From Anisus vortex (Eukaryota > Mollusca > Gastropoda > Planorbidae): a stretch of DNA of 64,000 nucleotides. Location of the stretch: positions 5,658,011-5,722,010 of the forward strand of contig OX421495.1 in assembly GCA_949126835.1 (NCBI GenBank), read 5' to 3'. Of this stretch, positions 56,901 to 59,055 are shown piece after piece (within the stretch, counting starts at the first letter, position 1; the number at the start of each line of letters is the position of its first letter). Both the position numbers and the translations under genes were made by a program. The notes beneath the pieces are model-generated. The model saw only the letters and a program-made list of their open reading frames with translations, was not told the origin of the DNA and searched no databases.

Positions 56901-57429
56901 ATAAGGGCAAGAACAGAGAGATTTAGGAACTCTTTTGTTCCACTGTCAGTGAGACTCTTTCAAAAGAATCATCTTTCAGCCAGGAAATACAATGGCTCAA
57001 TAGCTGACTCCTAAATAATAGGCCTACTTTTTTCTTGTATGATAAATGGTATGATAGTGTGCGTGAATGTCTATTGTGTTTGAGTACAAATGGTTCTTTA
57101 ATATTGTTTTAGGTATGCTGAAATACGGAATTTATGTAATCAAGTCAAATTTCCATTTATTTGGATCAATAAAGCAATCTTATCTTATCTTATAAGCCAC
57201 CAATTTTTATATATCACCAATCTTTCATAAACAGTTATAAGCCACCATTTTTTATATATCACCAATCTTTCATAAACAGTTATAAGCTGCCATTTGTTCT
57301 TTCCCTCCCAGTTATCAACCTCCACACGTGAGAAGAAAACTAAAGATACAAGAGATGGTCAACAAGTACAAGTGCACTATGTCACCCGCAGAGTTCTACA
57401 CAGCCCTGTTTCAGGACATCCCCAAGTGA
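11762..57429 (+). CDS. RALGAPB: Ral GTPase-activating protein subunit beta, full gene (31 coding exons)
   Basis: RALGAPB is the obligate partner of the catalytic RALGAPA1/A2 subunits. The complex stimulates GTP hydrolysis on RalA/RalB, acting on exocyst traffic and mTORC1 signalling. I joined 31 exons whose borders are all GT..AG and whose phases agree, giving 4725 nt with one final TGA. Conserved blocks run from SVGREVA-type residues near aa 25 (here [13 protein letters not shown]), through WFRFLH-x-L-x-[20 protein letters not shown] sequence, [17 protein letters not shown] and [13 protein letters not shown] Rap-GAP-type domain lies at about aa 1165-1345 (exons 24-27), and the C-terminus carries IPLVDGM-x-VSRR and PPHVRR. 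The start ATG begins MYWDWASF, matching the start of the family. The family's beta subunit lacks GAP catalysis of its own. Introns carry many mobile elements and minisatellites. Identification is very secure; use of exons 4, 17 and 18 is not. Confidence 0.95.
12140..12440 (-). mobile_element. LINE 3' fragment with a CxC...EH motif
   Basis: The minus strand contains a frame reading [20 protein letters not shown] and, further on, A-V-H-L and a stop. This resembles the zinc-knuckle-like C-terminus (C-x-C-G...EH) of many non-LTR retrotransposon polyproteins. It lies in RALGAPB intron 1 and has no other coding part. Confidence 0.55.
13185..13383 (+). CDS. RALGAPB: RALGAPB exon 2
   Basis: Begins [10 protein letters not shown] after acceptor TTCAAG and ends in phase 1 before GTAAGT. 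It aligns with the family's VICYGLTLPL segment. Confidence 0.93.
14113..14395 (+). mobile_element. tRNA-derived SINE, copy 1 (intron 2)
   Basis: The head carries a perfect A-box-like TGGCCGAGCGG and a degenerate B box. The body has the family's conserved core (CTGGAGGGTGTCC, GTCTACCCAGCTCTGATGG, TAGTTGGGGTAAAGTAAAGG) and ends near GACGGGATACTTTTAC. The same body occurs at 20775, 32377, 45411 (inverted) and 49949. Confidence 0.85.
14439..14603 (+). CDS. RALGAPB: RALGAPB exon 3
   Basis: Acceptor CTTTCCAG and donor GTAGCC; phase 1 in, phase 1 out. It contains [12 protein letters not shown], matching the family's [12 protein letters not shown]. Confidence 0.93.
15489..15509 (+). CDS. RALGAPB: RALGAPB exon 4, candidate 21-nt microexon
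   Basis: Twenty-one nucleotides lie between acceptor TTTCGGATAG and donor GTAAGC. Phase 1 on both sides fits exons 3 and 5 exactly and would add seven residues, about DIIGLSN, after the PPTEK segment. The vertebrate protein has a short variable stretch here. Inclusion is inferred from frame and splice sites only. Confidence 0.55.
15812..16677 (+). mobile_element. Deleted pogo/Tigger-type (Tc1/mariner) transposon
   Basis: Termini CAGTAGAAGTCC (15812) and its inverse (ending 16677) are each flanked by TA. Between them is a degraded plus-strand reading frame with [20 protein letters not shown] and a stop, then [18 protein letters not shown]. That is the C-terminal region of Tigger/jerky-like transposases. 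Most of the N-terminal and catalytic part is gone. It lies in RALGAPB intron 4. Confidence 0.88.
18320..18495 (+). repeat. Interspersed repeat, same family as 52245-52400 and 1345-1405
   Basis: AAGAAGATTATTGCGTCCTA, then TCAAATGATGTTTAAT, and later GGAACCCATTACATGCCC and GCCACTTGGGAAG recur with divergence at 52245-52400. A short inverse copy lies at 1345-1405. A TTATCTTATCTTA-like stretch precedes it. The class is unknown. Confidence 0.7.
20259..20492 (+). CDS. RALGAPB: RALGAPB exon 5
   Basis: Acceptor CCCCTTTTAG, donor GTAAGT, phase 1 to 1. Encodes the segment with [13 protein letters not shown] and TYGPDFP-like residues. It is markedly GC-richer than the introns around it. Confidence 0.94.
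20775..21010 (+). mobile_element. tRNA-derived SINE, copy 2 (intron 5)
   Basis: Contains GTCTGGAGGGAGGGTGTCGC, GAGTCTACCCAGCGCTGA, TTTAGTTAGGGTAAAGTAAA and GGTGGGATACTATTACTTAC, homologous to the copy at 14113. The tRNA-like head is degraded. Confidence 0.8.
21225..21485 (+). CDS. RALGAPB: RALGAPB exon 6
   Basis: Contains [18 protein letters not shown] and ends in the MVNAFLG region. Phase 1 to 1; acceptor ACTTTCAG, donor GTAGGC. Confidence 0.95.
21593..22219 (-). repeat. 3' LTR of the LTR retrotransposon
   Basis: 627 bp, TGTTATGG...CGTAACA on the plus strand. By eye it is identical to the LTR at 27310-27935 apart from one extra A at CCCCCAATTTCC. Confidence 0.95.
22220..22232 (-). promoter_or_regulatory. 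Polypurine tract next to the 3' LTR
   Basis: On the minus strand AGAAGGGGGGGGA sits directly against the LTR start. This is the expected place and composition for the plus-strand primer of reverse transcription. Confidence 0.8.
22233..24385 (-). other. Non-coding 3' internal region of the LTR element
   Basis: About 2.15 kb between the ORF stop and the purine tract has no long frame and no recognisable env or polymerase. It holds a CT microsatellite near 22843-22885. Its origin is not visible. Confidence 0.6.
24386..27136 (-). CDS. Gag-protease-integrase remnant ORF of the LTR element (916 aa)
   Basis: In order: an N-terminal helical, SAP-like segment (about aa 10-55); a strongly charged coiled coil (about 80-125) rich in repeated M-E-x-K-R; a capsid region like the retroelement-derived SCAN domain (about 140-300, with WKKLVPTYI and FRQYTMSP); a zinc knuckle CTFCKRTGH...DC (349-362); and a retropepsin-like site DTGAS (516-520) with a later VILANDLA. 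After a lysine/glutamate-rich linker comes a scrap of integrase, [15 protein letters not shown] (758-772), joined to a [16 protein letters not shown] C-terminal motif (810-821). A hydrophobic stretch (about 884-900) follows. Reverse transcriptase, RNase H and most of integrase are absent, so it can supply Gag and perhaps protease only. Confidence 0.88.
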   Translation of the reverse strand: MEFIENPEEEVLKTLSIKKLKEIAEILKIEVTETTPSRTVLTQQIKDVLIASGKLKVESSAEGYQVEGQTSKSMSEQFRFQLEIKRMEMEMEQKRFEMEEKRLEMEDKKSQRESQERIELAKIGATKKESHNDVEMARWKKLVPTYIDKESEIANFFQTFEISCRDFKFPEDKWGILVRTAFTQGRARDCVLLLKEENLNDYEIIKDTVLKAYNQIPESYRKRFRQYTMSPYQTHLDFLRAEEKLMDQWIKSRNISTLKEMKDIILLEDFINKVRPDIRMYLSERDITDPHKAADLAEQYTLCHRTADGKNFNRSQRPAENTQQQHREKEHFVKQNDVNKKPINKNVQCTFCKRTGHSIEDCWSIRSNKRPNKVVMCTSHKPIQNVQESEDTNELNSKKDYSKPETLRVDLPESKSQKVEKSTTEDNEDKYPDYKYRMATIGLIVQVHRDEKVDQSIFDSNKSLKSSKDETTPESHGQGKNKIDTETLCSFQPFISEGCVALQKEGPLKSVRILRDTGASLTLLLKDVLPLNVNTLTGQTVLLRGFEWKEEIPLHRIYLASDLVTGYVTVGVISKLPVEGISVILANDLAKGRVRPELIVKENPDPSPIVETGKEKELYPVGDVINGMTPQKKKEEIISQEKKKKEEILPREKKEEEEVERDTTIFSMIEDCPKGNDQSKKSSQNELIAEQKVDPELLQLHEKAVDEKENPTTDVYEQIDHSINNQQCKPAVAGTDEDLRSITEETSAESWTETIKSYGLPQSIPTDRGTNFASELFNPVLKNLCLEHEVTTESYPESRGAYGPIFGPTVRGPLKLLPEEWQTELDLLGLSKYLDKYINFLSDITVFVRKKLYTAHMQMPLLCDERKAKILYHLKMIKPYLLKTIGISLMLLTLLLLFVKFMPGVQDELNDKFTDS
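27288..27305 (-). promoter_or_regulatory. Primer binding site for tRNA-Pro
   Basis: Minus strand TGGGGGCTCGTCCGGGAT, 18 nt, starts four bases after the 5' LTR. It is complementary to the 3' end of tRNA-Pro including CCA, and is the same primer site that murine leukaemia virus-type retroviruses are known for. Confidence 0.88.
27310..27935 (-). repeat. 5' LTR of the LTR retrotransposon
   Basis: 626 bp; it should contain the element's promoter and is followed (minus strand) by the primer site and an approximately 150-bp leader before the ORF. The leader has a GTAAGT donor-like site near 27177-27182. Confidence 0.95.
28124..28276 (+). CDS. RALGAPB: RALGAPB exon 7
   Basis: Acceptor TTTGCTCAG, donor GTGAAA, phase 1 to 1. 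Serine/threonine-rich linker with [16 protein letters not shown], loosely like the family's TTPPHNRRHRAVTV. Confidence 0.85.
28649..28849 (+). CDS. RALGAPB: RALGAPB exon 8
   Basis: Acceptor GGTTCTAG, donor GTAGGA, phase 1 to 1. Contains [19 protein letters not shown], matching the family's RPKVNSILNLFGSWLFDA. Confidence 0.95.
29041..31638 (-). CDS. LINE endonuclease (C-terminal part) and reverse transcriptase
   Basis: An 865-aa frame. The endonuclease part has [20 protein letters not shown] and SDHSAICF, the expected order of catalytic motifs. The polymerase has [48 protein letters not shown] and FADDTQLL (near 29872-29895 in DNA), so its catalytic aspartates are present. It continues through [14 protein letters not shown] and LHWLPI...RI to a stop at 29041. 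The initial Met shown is not a real start; the frame continues from the ORF at 31263-32210 across a shift. Confidence 0.9.
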   Translation of the reverse strand: MFSNTLPFSHTTFEAVEIKVSTTTTLSFLCIYRPPPNAKNKFKDATFFDEFALVLDNYNVTPNRVIILGDFNIHWDCPFDANTKRARALFDNYSVDQVVPFPTHSRGHILDWIVTRSSDNLVSSLVASDLLVSDHSAICFIVNITRPVKKCKIVTRRKLRAIDTDTFGNEAALLLAQRDPSSHHASFFTLTLRQLLDKHAPPSLCAVSERPPAPWFSDDVKAAKHERRRAERTWRLSGLEIHRQIFRDMRLRVKEAITAAKVQHYHNRITQASSSKELFSIMSNLLGSSPSLPLPTTHPPVDLPELFSEHFKEKIENLRSSLDHDAYRPSPPPPAFSGSPLTCFQPVTIDHVKRIIMKSPIKTCELDPLPGFLFTQCLDKLLPYITDTINTSLSTGIVPNCFKSAIVRPLLKTSGLDVNECRNYRPVSNLPYLSKLLERIILEQLNVHLSLNSLMPVFQSAYRPNHSTETALLRITTDLLNAADRGLVSALVLLDLSAAFDTIDHHLLIDRLSFTFGIHDIALSWFKSYLDGRSQTVTTESLSSQPVTVRYGVPQGSVLGPVLFTLYTQPLSFVIERHNLNYHFFADDTQLLNSAKPEDIDELLASISCYFLDIKNWMTENKLKLNSDKTEALLVGTRQKLASLSVTDLQLGDVTVPFSPTVKSLGMFLDSTLSMQPHISFLIKTCFFHLRRIATIRRYLTPEACTKLVITLLFSRLDYCNSLLAGLPVASIQGLQHVQNCAARLVLKKKKSDHISPLLYSLHWLPIQNRILYKLASLCYKCLNDSAPDYLISCLEIYTKPRPLRSAAHKLNLTIPRTKLVTAGQRAFTYSGPSAWNTLPLQLRQSSNFNLFKTGLKTHLFIIDS
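31630..32210 (-). pseudogene. LINE ORF N-terminal part, separated by a frameshift
   Basis: Starts [12 protein letters not shown] at 32210. A proline-rich region has repeats of the type AYQPSPP / PAHQSSPPL / PAYPP, followed by the endonuclease start, [11 protein letters not shown] and FMFITETWL, up to GTGGGIAVI near 31655. There the sense frame is lost and resumes in the 31638 frame, so one base has been gained or lost. Confidence 0.8.
32377..32625 (+). mobile_element. tRNA-derived SINE, copy 3 (intron 8)
   Basis: The tRNA-like head has AGTGGCCGAGCTGG and a perfect B box GGTTCGAACCC. The core has CCTGAGTCTACCCAGCTCTG and GATTTTAGTTGGGG. It lies directly beside the LINE's 5' end, just left of exon 9. 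Confidence 0.88.
32673..32902 (+). CDS. RALGAPB: RALGAPB exon 9
   Basis: Acceptor TTTTTTCAG, donor GTGAGC, phase 1 to 0. Contains [20 protein letters not shown], nearly identical to the family consensus. Confidence 0.96.
32935..33225. repeat. 72-bp tandem array, 4 copies, filling intron 9
   Basis: Units carry AAAATTCCATTGTTATGTTT, then ATTAGTTTTAAAATATCC, then GTTTATATAGAAATGTA. The intron is only 327 nt (32903-33229) and about 290 of them are this array. It begins 33 nt after the donor and ends next to the acceptor. Confidence 0.93.
33230..33375 (+). CDS. RALGAPB: RALGAPB exon 10
   Basis: Acceptor CTGTTTCAG, donor GTATGT, phase 0 to 2. Contains [21 protein letters not shown]. Confidence 0.94.
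33824..33927 (+). CDS. RALGAPB: RALGAPB exon 11
   Basis: Acceptor TCTCCTGTAG, donor GTAAAC, phase 2 to 1. Contains [20 protein letters not shown], matching [20 protein letters not shown] of the family. Confidence 0.94.
34433..34621 (+). CDS. RALGAPB: RALGAPB exon 12
   Basis: Acceptor TTTTTACAG, donor GTATGT, phase 1 to 1. Ends with the conserved [12 protein letters not shown]. Its last 20 nt are the founder of the 39-bp array that follows; reading past the donor meets TAG at 34630-34632. Confidence 0.94.
34602..35024 (+). repeat. 39-bp tandem array containing exon end plus splice donor (left part, 11 copies)
   Basis: The unit is GAATACTCAGATATTACTTG followed by GTATGTTATAGTGTAAATA. The first copy straddles the exon 12/intron 12 border, so each later copy repeats 20 nt of coding sequence and the donor TTG|GTATGT. 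The array is cut by a hAT element at 35025 and resumes at 36072. Confidence 0.96.
35025..36071. mobile_element. hAT-type non-autonomous element A (1047 bp)
   Basis: Termini CATAGGTTCTCAAC and the inverse; perfect 8-bp duplication GTGTAAAT at 35017-35024 and 36072-36079. The duplicated target is itself part of the 39-bp array. Inside are C-rich ends (CACCGCCCC) and a run of about 27 G near 36017-36043. No transposase. A shorter relative lies at 63037-63807. Confidence 0.94.
36072..36325 (+). repeat. 39-bp array, right part (about 6 degraded copies)
   Basis: Continues the array after the hAT element with shortened and mutated units, many still reading TTACTTGGTATGTT. Confidence 0.9.
36400..36685 (+). 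mobile_element. LINE 3' fragment (intron 12)
   Basis: The plus strand has [20 protein letters not shown], then LKTFLFN and a stop, the C-terminus of an L2/CR1-like RT ORF. A 3' UTR with AAGCGCTATATAAATAGCC and a (TTATTA)n tail ends about 20 nt before the exon 13 acceptor. Confidence 0.85.
36704..36805 (+). CDS. RALGAPB: RALGAPB exon 13
   Basis: Acceptor CTTGTCAG, weak donor GTCATT, phase 1 to 1. [16 protein letters not shown] corresponds to the family's GAMLNIVQDSALLEAIG. Confidence 0.85.
36935..37042 (+). CDS. RALGAPB: RALGAPB exon 14
   Basis: Acceptor TTCCACAG, donor GTCTGT, phase 1 to 1. A serine-rich low-complexity linker ([12 protein letters not shown]) at the place of the family's variable serine-rich linker; only the frame and splice sites support it. 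Confidence 0.75.
   Translation, partial: TTSPVLWLVQGKVQATRNPADSQNFPIPKALHLQT
37463..37659 (+). CDS. RALGAPB: RALGAPB exon 15
   Basis: Acceptor GTGTTTCAG, donor GTAACC, phase 1 to 0. Contains [16 protein letters not shown], matching [16 protein letters not shown]. Confidence 0.95.
38119..38289 (+). CDS. RALGAPB: RALGAPB exon 16
   Basis: Acceptor GTGTTTCAG, donor GTAATG, phase 0 to 0. [15 protein letters not shown] and [12 protein letters not shown] are near identical to the family. Confidence 0.96.
38330..38760. repeat. Degenerate pyrimidine-rich tandem repeat (intron 16)
   Basis: Loose repetition of TTTTAGAC(T/A)TT, TCTTCC and CTATCCCC-type words. It begins about 40 nt after the exon 16 donor. 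Period is irregular. Confidence 0.5.
39138..39185 (+). CDS. RALGAPB: RALGAPB exon 17, candidate 48-nt exon
   Basis: Acceptor AAACGCAG, donor GTAACA, phase 0 to 0, encoding [16 protein letters not shown]. No counterpart is obvious in the vertebrate protein, so it may be lineage-specific or alternative. Confidence 0.6.
40005..40210 (-). repeat. Unclassified interspersed repeat (intron 17)
   Basis: A GC-richer 200-bp island in an AT-rich intron, with a possible tRNA-like A box (GAGTGGTTAACCC) and sharp edges. It looks like an old SINE or LINE piece, but no family is recognised. Confidence 0.45.
41517..41585 (+). CDS. RALGAPB: RALGAPB exon 18, candidate 69-nt exon
   Basis: Acceptor TCCTTTCAG, donor GTACTA, phase 0 to 0, encoding a lysine-rich segment with [19 protein letters not shown]. 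It sits between SGSKS and KYKG-x-KE, where vertebrate proteins have a short NNEQEV linker. Confidence 0.65.
42911..43187. repeat. Tandem array of about 51-61 bp units, 5 copies (intron 18)
   Basis: Units of CTCTCTCATGTACATCTTG followed by TTGTATATATACC and TTTTCACTGTACAAGTT, varying in the length of the CT run. Confidence 0.92.
44747..44857 (+). CDS. RALGAPB: RALGAPB exon 19
   Basis: The acceptor chosen is TTGTGTACAG, because it keeps phase 0 into [14 protein letters not shown]; the AG six bases later would also keep frame but starts GQRP, out of register with the homologue. [17 protein letters not shown] is nearly invariant in the family. Donor GTGGGT. Confidence 0.93.
44957..45190. repeat. 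Degenerate tandem repeat (intron 19)
   Basis: Repeats of AAAATTGACTTGAATTTTTA and AAGTTTGGGAATGTTTGGG in irregular order, beginning 100 nt after the exon 19 donor. Confidence 0.8.
45411..45590 (-). mobile_element. tRNA-derived SINE, copy 4 (intron 19, inverted)
   Basis: The inverse of the family: CACGGTGGCCAAGGCAGC, then GGTTCAAATCTTGG as a B box, and later GGCCACACAATCCCC. The middle core is partly deleted. A C-tract of about 17 lies at its 5' end. Confidence 0.82.
45774..45951 (+). CDS. RALGAPB: RALGAPB exon 20
   Basis: Acceptor AATTTACAG, donor GTTAGA, phase 0 to 1. [18 protein letters not shown] and [18 protein letters not shown] match the family. Confidence 0.95.
45955..46528. repeat. 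41-bp tandem array, about 14 copies (intron 20)
   Basis: The unit is AGACCTGGTGCTTTAGTCAA followed by TAATACAGGCTCAGTCTATA+T. It starts three bases into the intron, right after the exon 20 donor GT. Confidence 0.95.
46755..46846 (+). CDS. RALGAPB: RALGAPB exon 21
   Basis: Acceptor TATCTTTAG, donor GTAAAA, phase 1 to 0. [18 protein letters not shown] corresponds to VTVLVRGMSGRLAWAQQL. Confidence 0.93.
46885..47775. repeat. 37-bp tandem array, about 23 copies (intron 21)
   Basis: The unit is GACAGTACTGTATAATGCAA followed by AGACAGTGCGGGATGGT. The first copies are degraded and start about 40 nt after the donor. Since 37 is not a multiple of 3, one sequence passes through all three frames. All three minus-strand frames are open for 790-1017 nt. 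These ORFs are by-products, not genes. Confidence 0.96.
47873..47997 (+). CDS. RALGAPB: RALGAPB exon 22
   Basis: Acceptor TTTCCAACAG, donor GTTAGT, phase 0 to 2. Contains RPVPDDDV and [18 protein letters not shown]. Confidence 0.92.
48410..48589 (+). CDS. RALGAPB: RALGAPB exon 23
   Basis: Acceptor GATAACAG, donor GTGAGT, phase 2 to 2. Ends with [12 protein letters not shown], as in the family (FPDPVTDCKPP). Confidence 0.93.
49493..49565 (+). CDS. RALGAPB: RALGAPB exon 24, start of the Rap-GAP-type domain
   Basis: Acceptor TCGTTTCAG, donor GTTAGT, phase 2 to 0. [19 protein letters not shown] matches [19 protein letters not shown]. Confidence 0.95.
49664..49837 (+). CDS. RALGAPB: RALGAPB exon 25, Rap-GAP-type domain
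   Basis: Acceptor GTCCTGTAG, donor GTGAGT, phase 0 to 0. [19 protein letters not shown] matches the family's DTVFIFYMKPGQKTNQEIL. Confidence 0.96.
49949..50215 (+). mobile_element. tRNA-derived SINE, copy 5 (intron 25)
   Basis: The most complete copy: tRNA-like head (GGTGGCTGTGCGG and GGTTTGAATTC), full core (GAGTCTACCCAGCTCTGATG, TTAGTTGGGGTAAAGTAAAG), and 3' end TTGGTCCGAAGGGTACTTTA followed by CTTAC. Confidence 0.9.
50418..50556 (+). CDS. RALGAPB: RALGAPB exon 26, Rap-GAP-type domain
   Basis: Acceptor AAAACCAG, donor GTAAGC, phase 0 to 1. [18 protein letters not shown] and [12 protein letters not shown] are near identical to the family. Confidence 0.96.
50654..50809 (+). CDS. RALGAPB: RALGAPB exon 27, end of the Rap-GAP-type domain
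   Basis: Acceptor TGTTTTAG, donor GTAAGT, phase 1 to 1. [19 protein letters not shown] matches KKVLYYADALTEIAFVVPS. Confidence 0.95.
50866..51675 (-). mobile_element. 5'-truncated L2/CR1-like LINE (intron 27)
   Basis: Two minus-strand frames carry [36 protein letters not shown] and [20 protein letters not shown], the post-RT region. A shift separates them near 51265. The 3' end has a (TTA)n tail at about 50866-50880. It is related to, but clearly distinct from, the LINE at 28917-32370, and is closer to the fragment at 36400. Confidence 0.88.
51802..52089 (+). CDS. RALGAPB: RALGAPB exon 28
   Basis: Acceptor ATCTTCACAG, donor GTAAGG, phase 1 to 1. Encodes a proline/serine/alanine-rich linker, then [19 protein letters not shown], matching TRVSVVWVERYDDIENFPL. 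Confidence 0.93.
52245..52400 (+). repeat. Interspersed repeat (intron 28), related to 18320-18495
   Basis: Shares CAGAAGATTATTGC, AAATGATGTTAATTTATTG, AACCCATTCTATGCCC and GCCACTTGGGAAG with the copy in intron 4. Confidence 0.7.
53247..54190. mobile_element. hAT-type element B (944 bp, intron 28)
   Basis: Termini TAGGGATGTTAAA and the inverse; perfect 8-bp duplication GTCTGTAG at 53239-53246 and 54191-54198. Both ends are built of repeated AACCGGTTTT-type palindromes and the left one has a C-tract of about 23. Inside, a 174-aa minus-strand frame (53433-53957) is not recognised as a transposase. Confidence 0.92.
54299..54464 (+). CDS. RALGAPB: RALGAPB exon 29
   Basis: Acceptor TTGTTTCAG, donor GTAAGC, phase 1 to 2. 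[19 protein letters not shown] corresponds to EVPVIFIHPLNTGLFRIKI. Confidence 0.95.
54478..55098. repeat. Second 37-bp tandem array, about 16 copies (intron 29)
   Basis: The unit is TAGGTTAACCTGTAGTCAAC followed by TGGTTCACACTGACCAA. It starts 14 nt after the exon 29 donor. The exon's last bases, ACTCAGACCAA, resemble ACTGACCAA of the unit. It has the same period as, but is unrelated in sequence to, the array at 46885. Confidence 0.95.
55440..55540 (+). mobile_element. LINE 3' UTR remnant (intron 29)
   Basis: ACTGAGCATGCTAAATGTG and ATCGCACTATACATATGACC then ATTATCATTATAATT resemble the 3' end of the fragment at 36400-36685. Confidence 0.6.
55572..55741. mobile_element. Short hAT-type non-autonomous element (170 bp, intron 29)
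   Basis: Left end CAGGTGTCGGCAACCT, right end AGGTTGCCGACCCCTC; perfect 8-bp duplication GTCTAAAT at 55564-55571 and 55742-55749. The last base and inner bases differ between the ends, so it is an old or mutated copy. Confidence 0.85.
56062..56178 (+). CDS. RALGAPB: RALGAPB exon 30
   Basis: Acceptor CTTTTTCAG, donor GTGAGT, phase 2 to 2. [20 protein letters not shown] and [11 protein letters not shown] are near identical to the family. Confidence 0.96.
56396..56829. repeat. 44-bp tandem array (intron 30), left part, about 10 copies
   Basis: The unit is TATAAGCCGCCATGTTTTTA followed by TATCACCAATCTTTCATAAA+CAGT. Each copy contains AACAGTTATAAGC, similar to the true acceptor CCAGTTATCAAC of exon 31. 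It is interrupted at about 56829. Confidence 0.94.
56829..57190 (+). mobile_element. Retroelement-like insert with a CTTAT tail, inside the 44-bp array
   Basis: Ends AATAAAGCAATCTTATCTTA+TCTTA, and TTATAA occurs on both sides. About 270 bp of its 3' half match, inverted, 61783-62055. The tail marks a non-LTR 3' end; no coding region is seen. Confidence 0.75.
57190..57302. repeat. 44-bp array, right part (about 2.5 copies)
   Basis: Resumes after the insert and runs up to about 10 nt before the exon 31 acceptor region. Confidence 0.9.
57312..57429 (+). CDS. RALGAPB: RALGAPB exon 31 (last coding exon)
   Basis: Acceptor CCCTCCCAG, phase 2 in, stop TGA at 57427-57429. [20 protein letters not shown] and [10 protein letters not shown] match the family's C-terminus. 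Confidence 0.96.
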
Positions 57430-57442
57430 ATTGTCACCCCCA

Positions 57443-57790
57443 TTAGTTTATCATTCAAGACTTAAGCTTAAACAATGATAATGTATGATGTACGAGACAT
57501 TAAGATTTAACACTTACACTAAGTGCCAACAGGAGTTTATCATTCAAGTTTAAACAATGATTGTGTGTACAAGACATGGTTATCATACAACAACTGAACA
57601 CTTATAAAGGAGTTTTTATCATTTAACTTAAGGTTAAACAATGAGCGTGCGAACAAGACATGATTATCATACAAATACTGATAAAGAAGTTTATCATTCA
57701 AGTCTAAACAATGAACGTGTTTACAAGACATGATTATCATACAACAACTGAACACTGATAAAGGAGTTTTATCATTCAAGTCTAAACAAT
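57443..57790. repeat. Tandem repeat in the RALGAPB 3' UTR
   Basis: About four and a half units of GTTTATCATTCAAG, TAAACAATGA, ACAAGACATGATTATCATAC and AACACTGATAAAG, with variable spacing. It begins 14 nt after the stop codon. Confidence 0.88.
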
Positions 57791-59049
57791 TATGGCATAT
57801 CAGGCCTTTAAATGATTAGTGGTACAGGGCATCGTGATTCCAACCTCACAGCTAGTCAAGAAGAAACTGGAACAATGCCTTCTGTTGGAGGACATTGTAA
57901 TTATGTATGAGATTGTAATTTCCATGAAGTTGCACAGCATTAAGATGCAAGTTTATTTCACTTGATAGAGCCCCACCACTTGATCAAGGCAATGATAAAA
58001 TTGGTACTATTAAACTAGGCTTGTGATTGGACAAAGATGAGAAAAGTTGGCATCGAAATATTAGTACCAGTTTAATTGATGTTAAAATGTTATAAATGTA
58101 TTTCAGCTTAGTGGATTTTGTGTTGGCGTTTTTGTGCCACTGGGAAGGGGGTGGGGGGTATAACTACTGGTACAAATTGTACAAAATTTTTTTTATTTAT
58201 TTACTTGTACGTAAATGGCAATGATTTGTGTATTTTTGTGCTGGGTGTCGATTTCTAATTTATTAATACTCTTGTACAAAAAGCTTTTCATTTCATGCAT
58301 CATGACCTATGACCTGAGAAGAAGCAGAAAGTAATCTGTAACAGTGTATATGAAAGGTCTGCAAAAGTAATATTTATACTCTCCATATTTTCTTGTGTTT
58401 TCCATTACTTAATGCATTAATGATTTTTTTTTGGATTCGTTTTCACTAACTTATTATTGTCTTGTTACAATTACAAAGATTATATTATAAGTGTATCGAT
58501 ACCTGCATACATAAACTATAACCCAATTTGTATTGTTTGATACTGAGAGTTTGAATATTATTGGTTGTAAATAAGAACTTGACACTAGGTGTGGGCACCA
58601 TGCGCCAATGGTGTTTTAGGACAGTAAGTAAAGTAAGCAACCCCTAAACCAAACCTAAGTTTGTACATTCATGCTATGGGAGACAAAAGTACTTTAGGAA
58701 GCCAATGAACCAATGACATTCAAGGACTGGGAATTGTCCACCAATGAAACTTATTTACAAGGAATGGATCCACCAATGACATTTGGGCTATTGGAATGTA
58801 GTCATCCATGGTGAATAACTTTTTGAATCACATAACTAAATACCTTGTCCACAGGTCCAATGACGTAAGTGATCCCCATGATATACAAACATTGACATCC
58901 TCAGGAATATTTTATTTACACTAGACACTAGGCTTAAGTTTTAAAGAAATGGTAATTTTATATTTATTTATATTTGTATACAAAATGTGTAATCTGGTTA
59001 TGAGCTCCTCTTTGTTCTTTATTACAGGTATGATTTTGTTAATATAAAC

Positions 59050-59055
59050 AATAAA
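59050..59055 (+). terminator. RALGAPB: Candidate polyadenylation signal AATAAA
   Basis: First canonical hexamer in a suitable context after the stop, about 1.6 kb downstream. The sites at 59854 and 60270 are equal alternatives. Confidence 0.3.
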
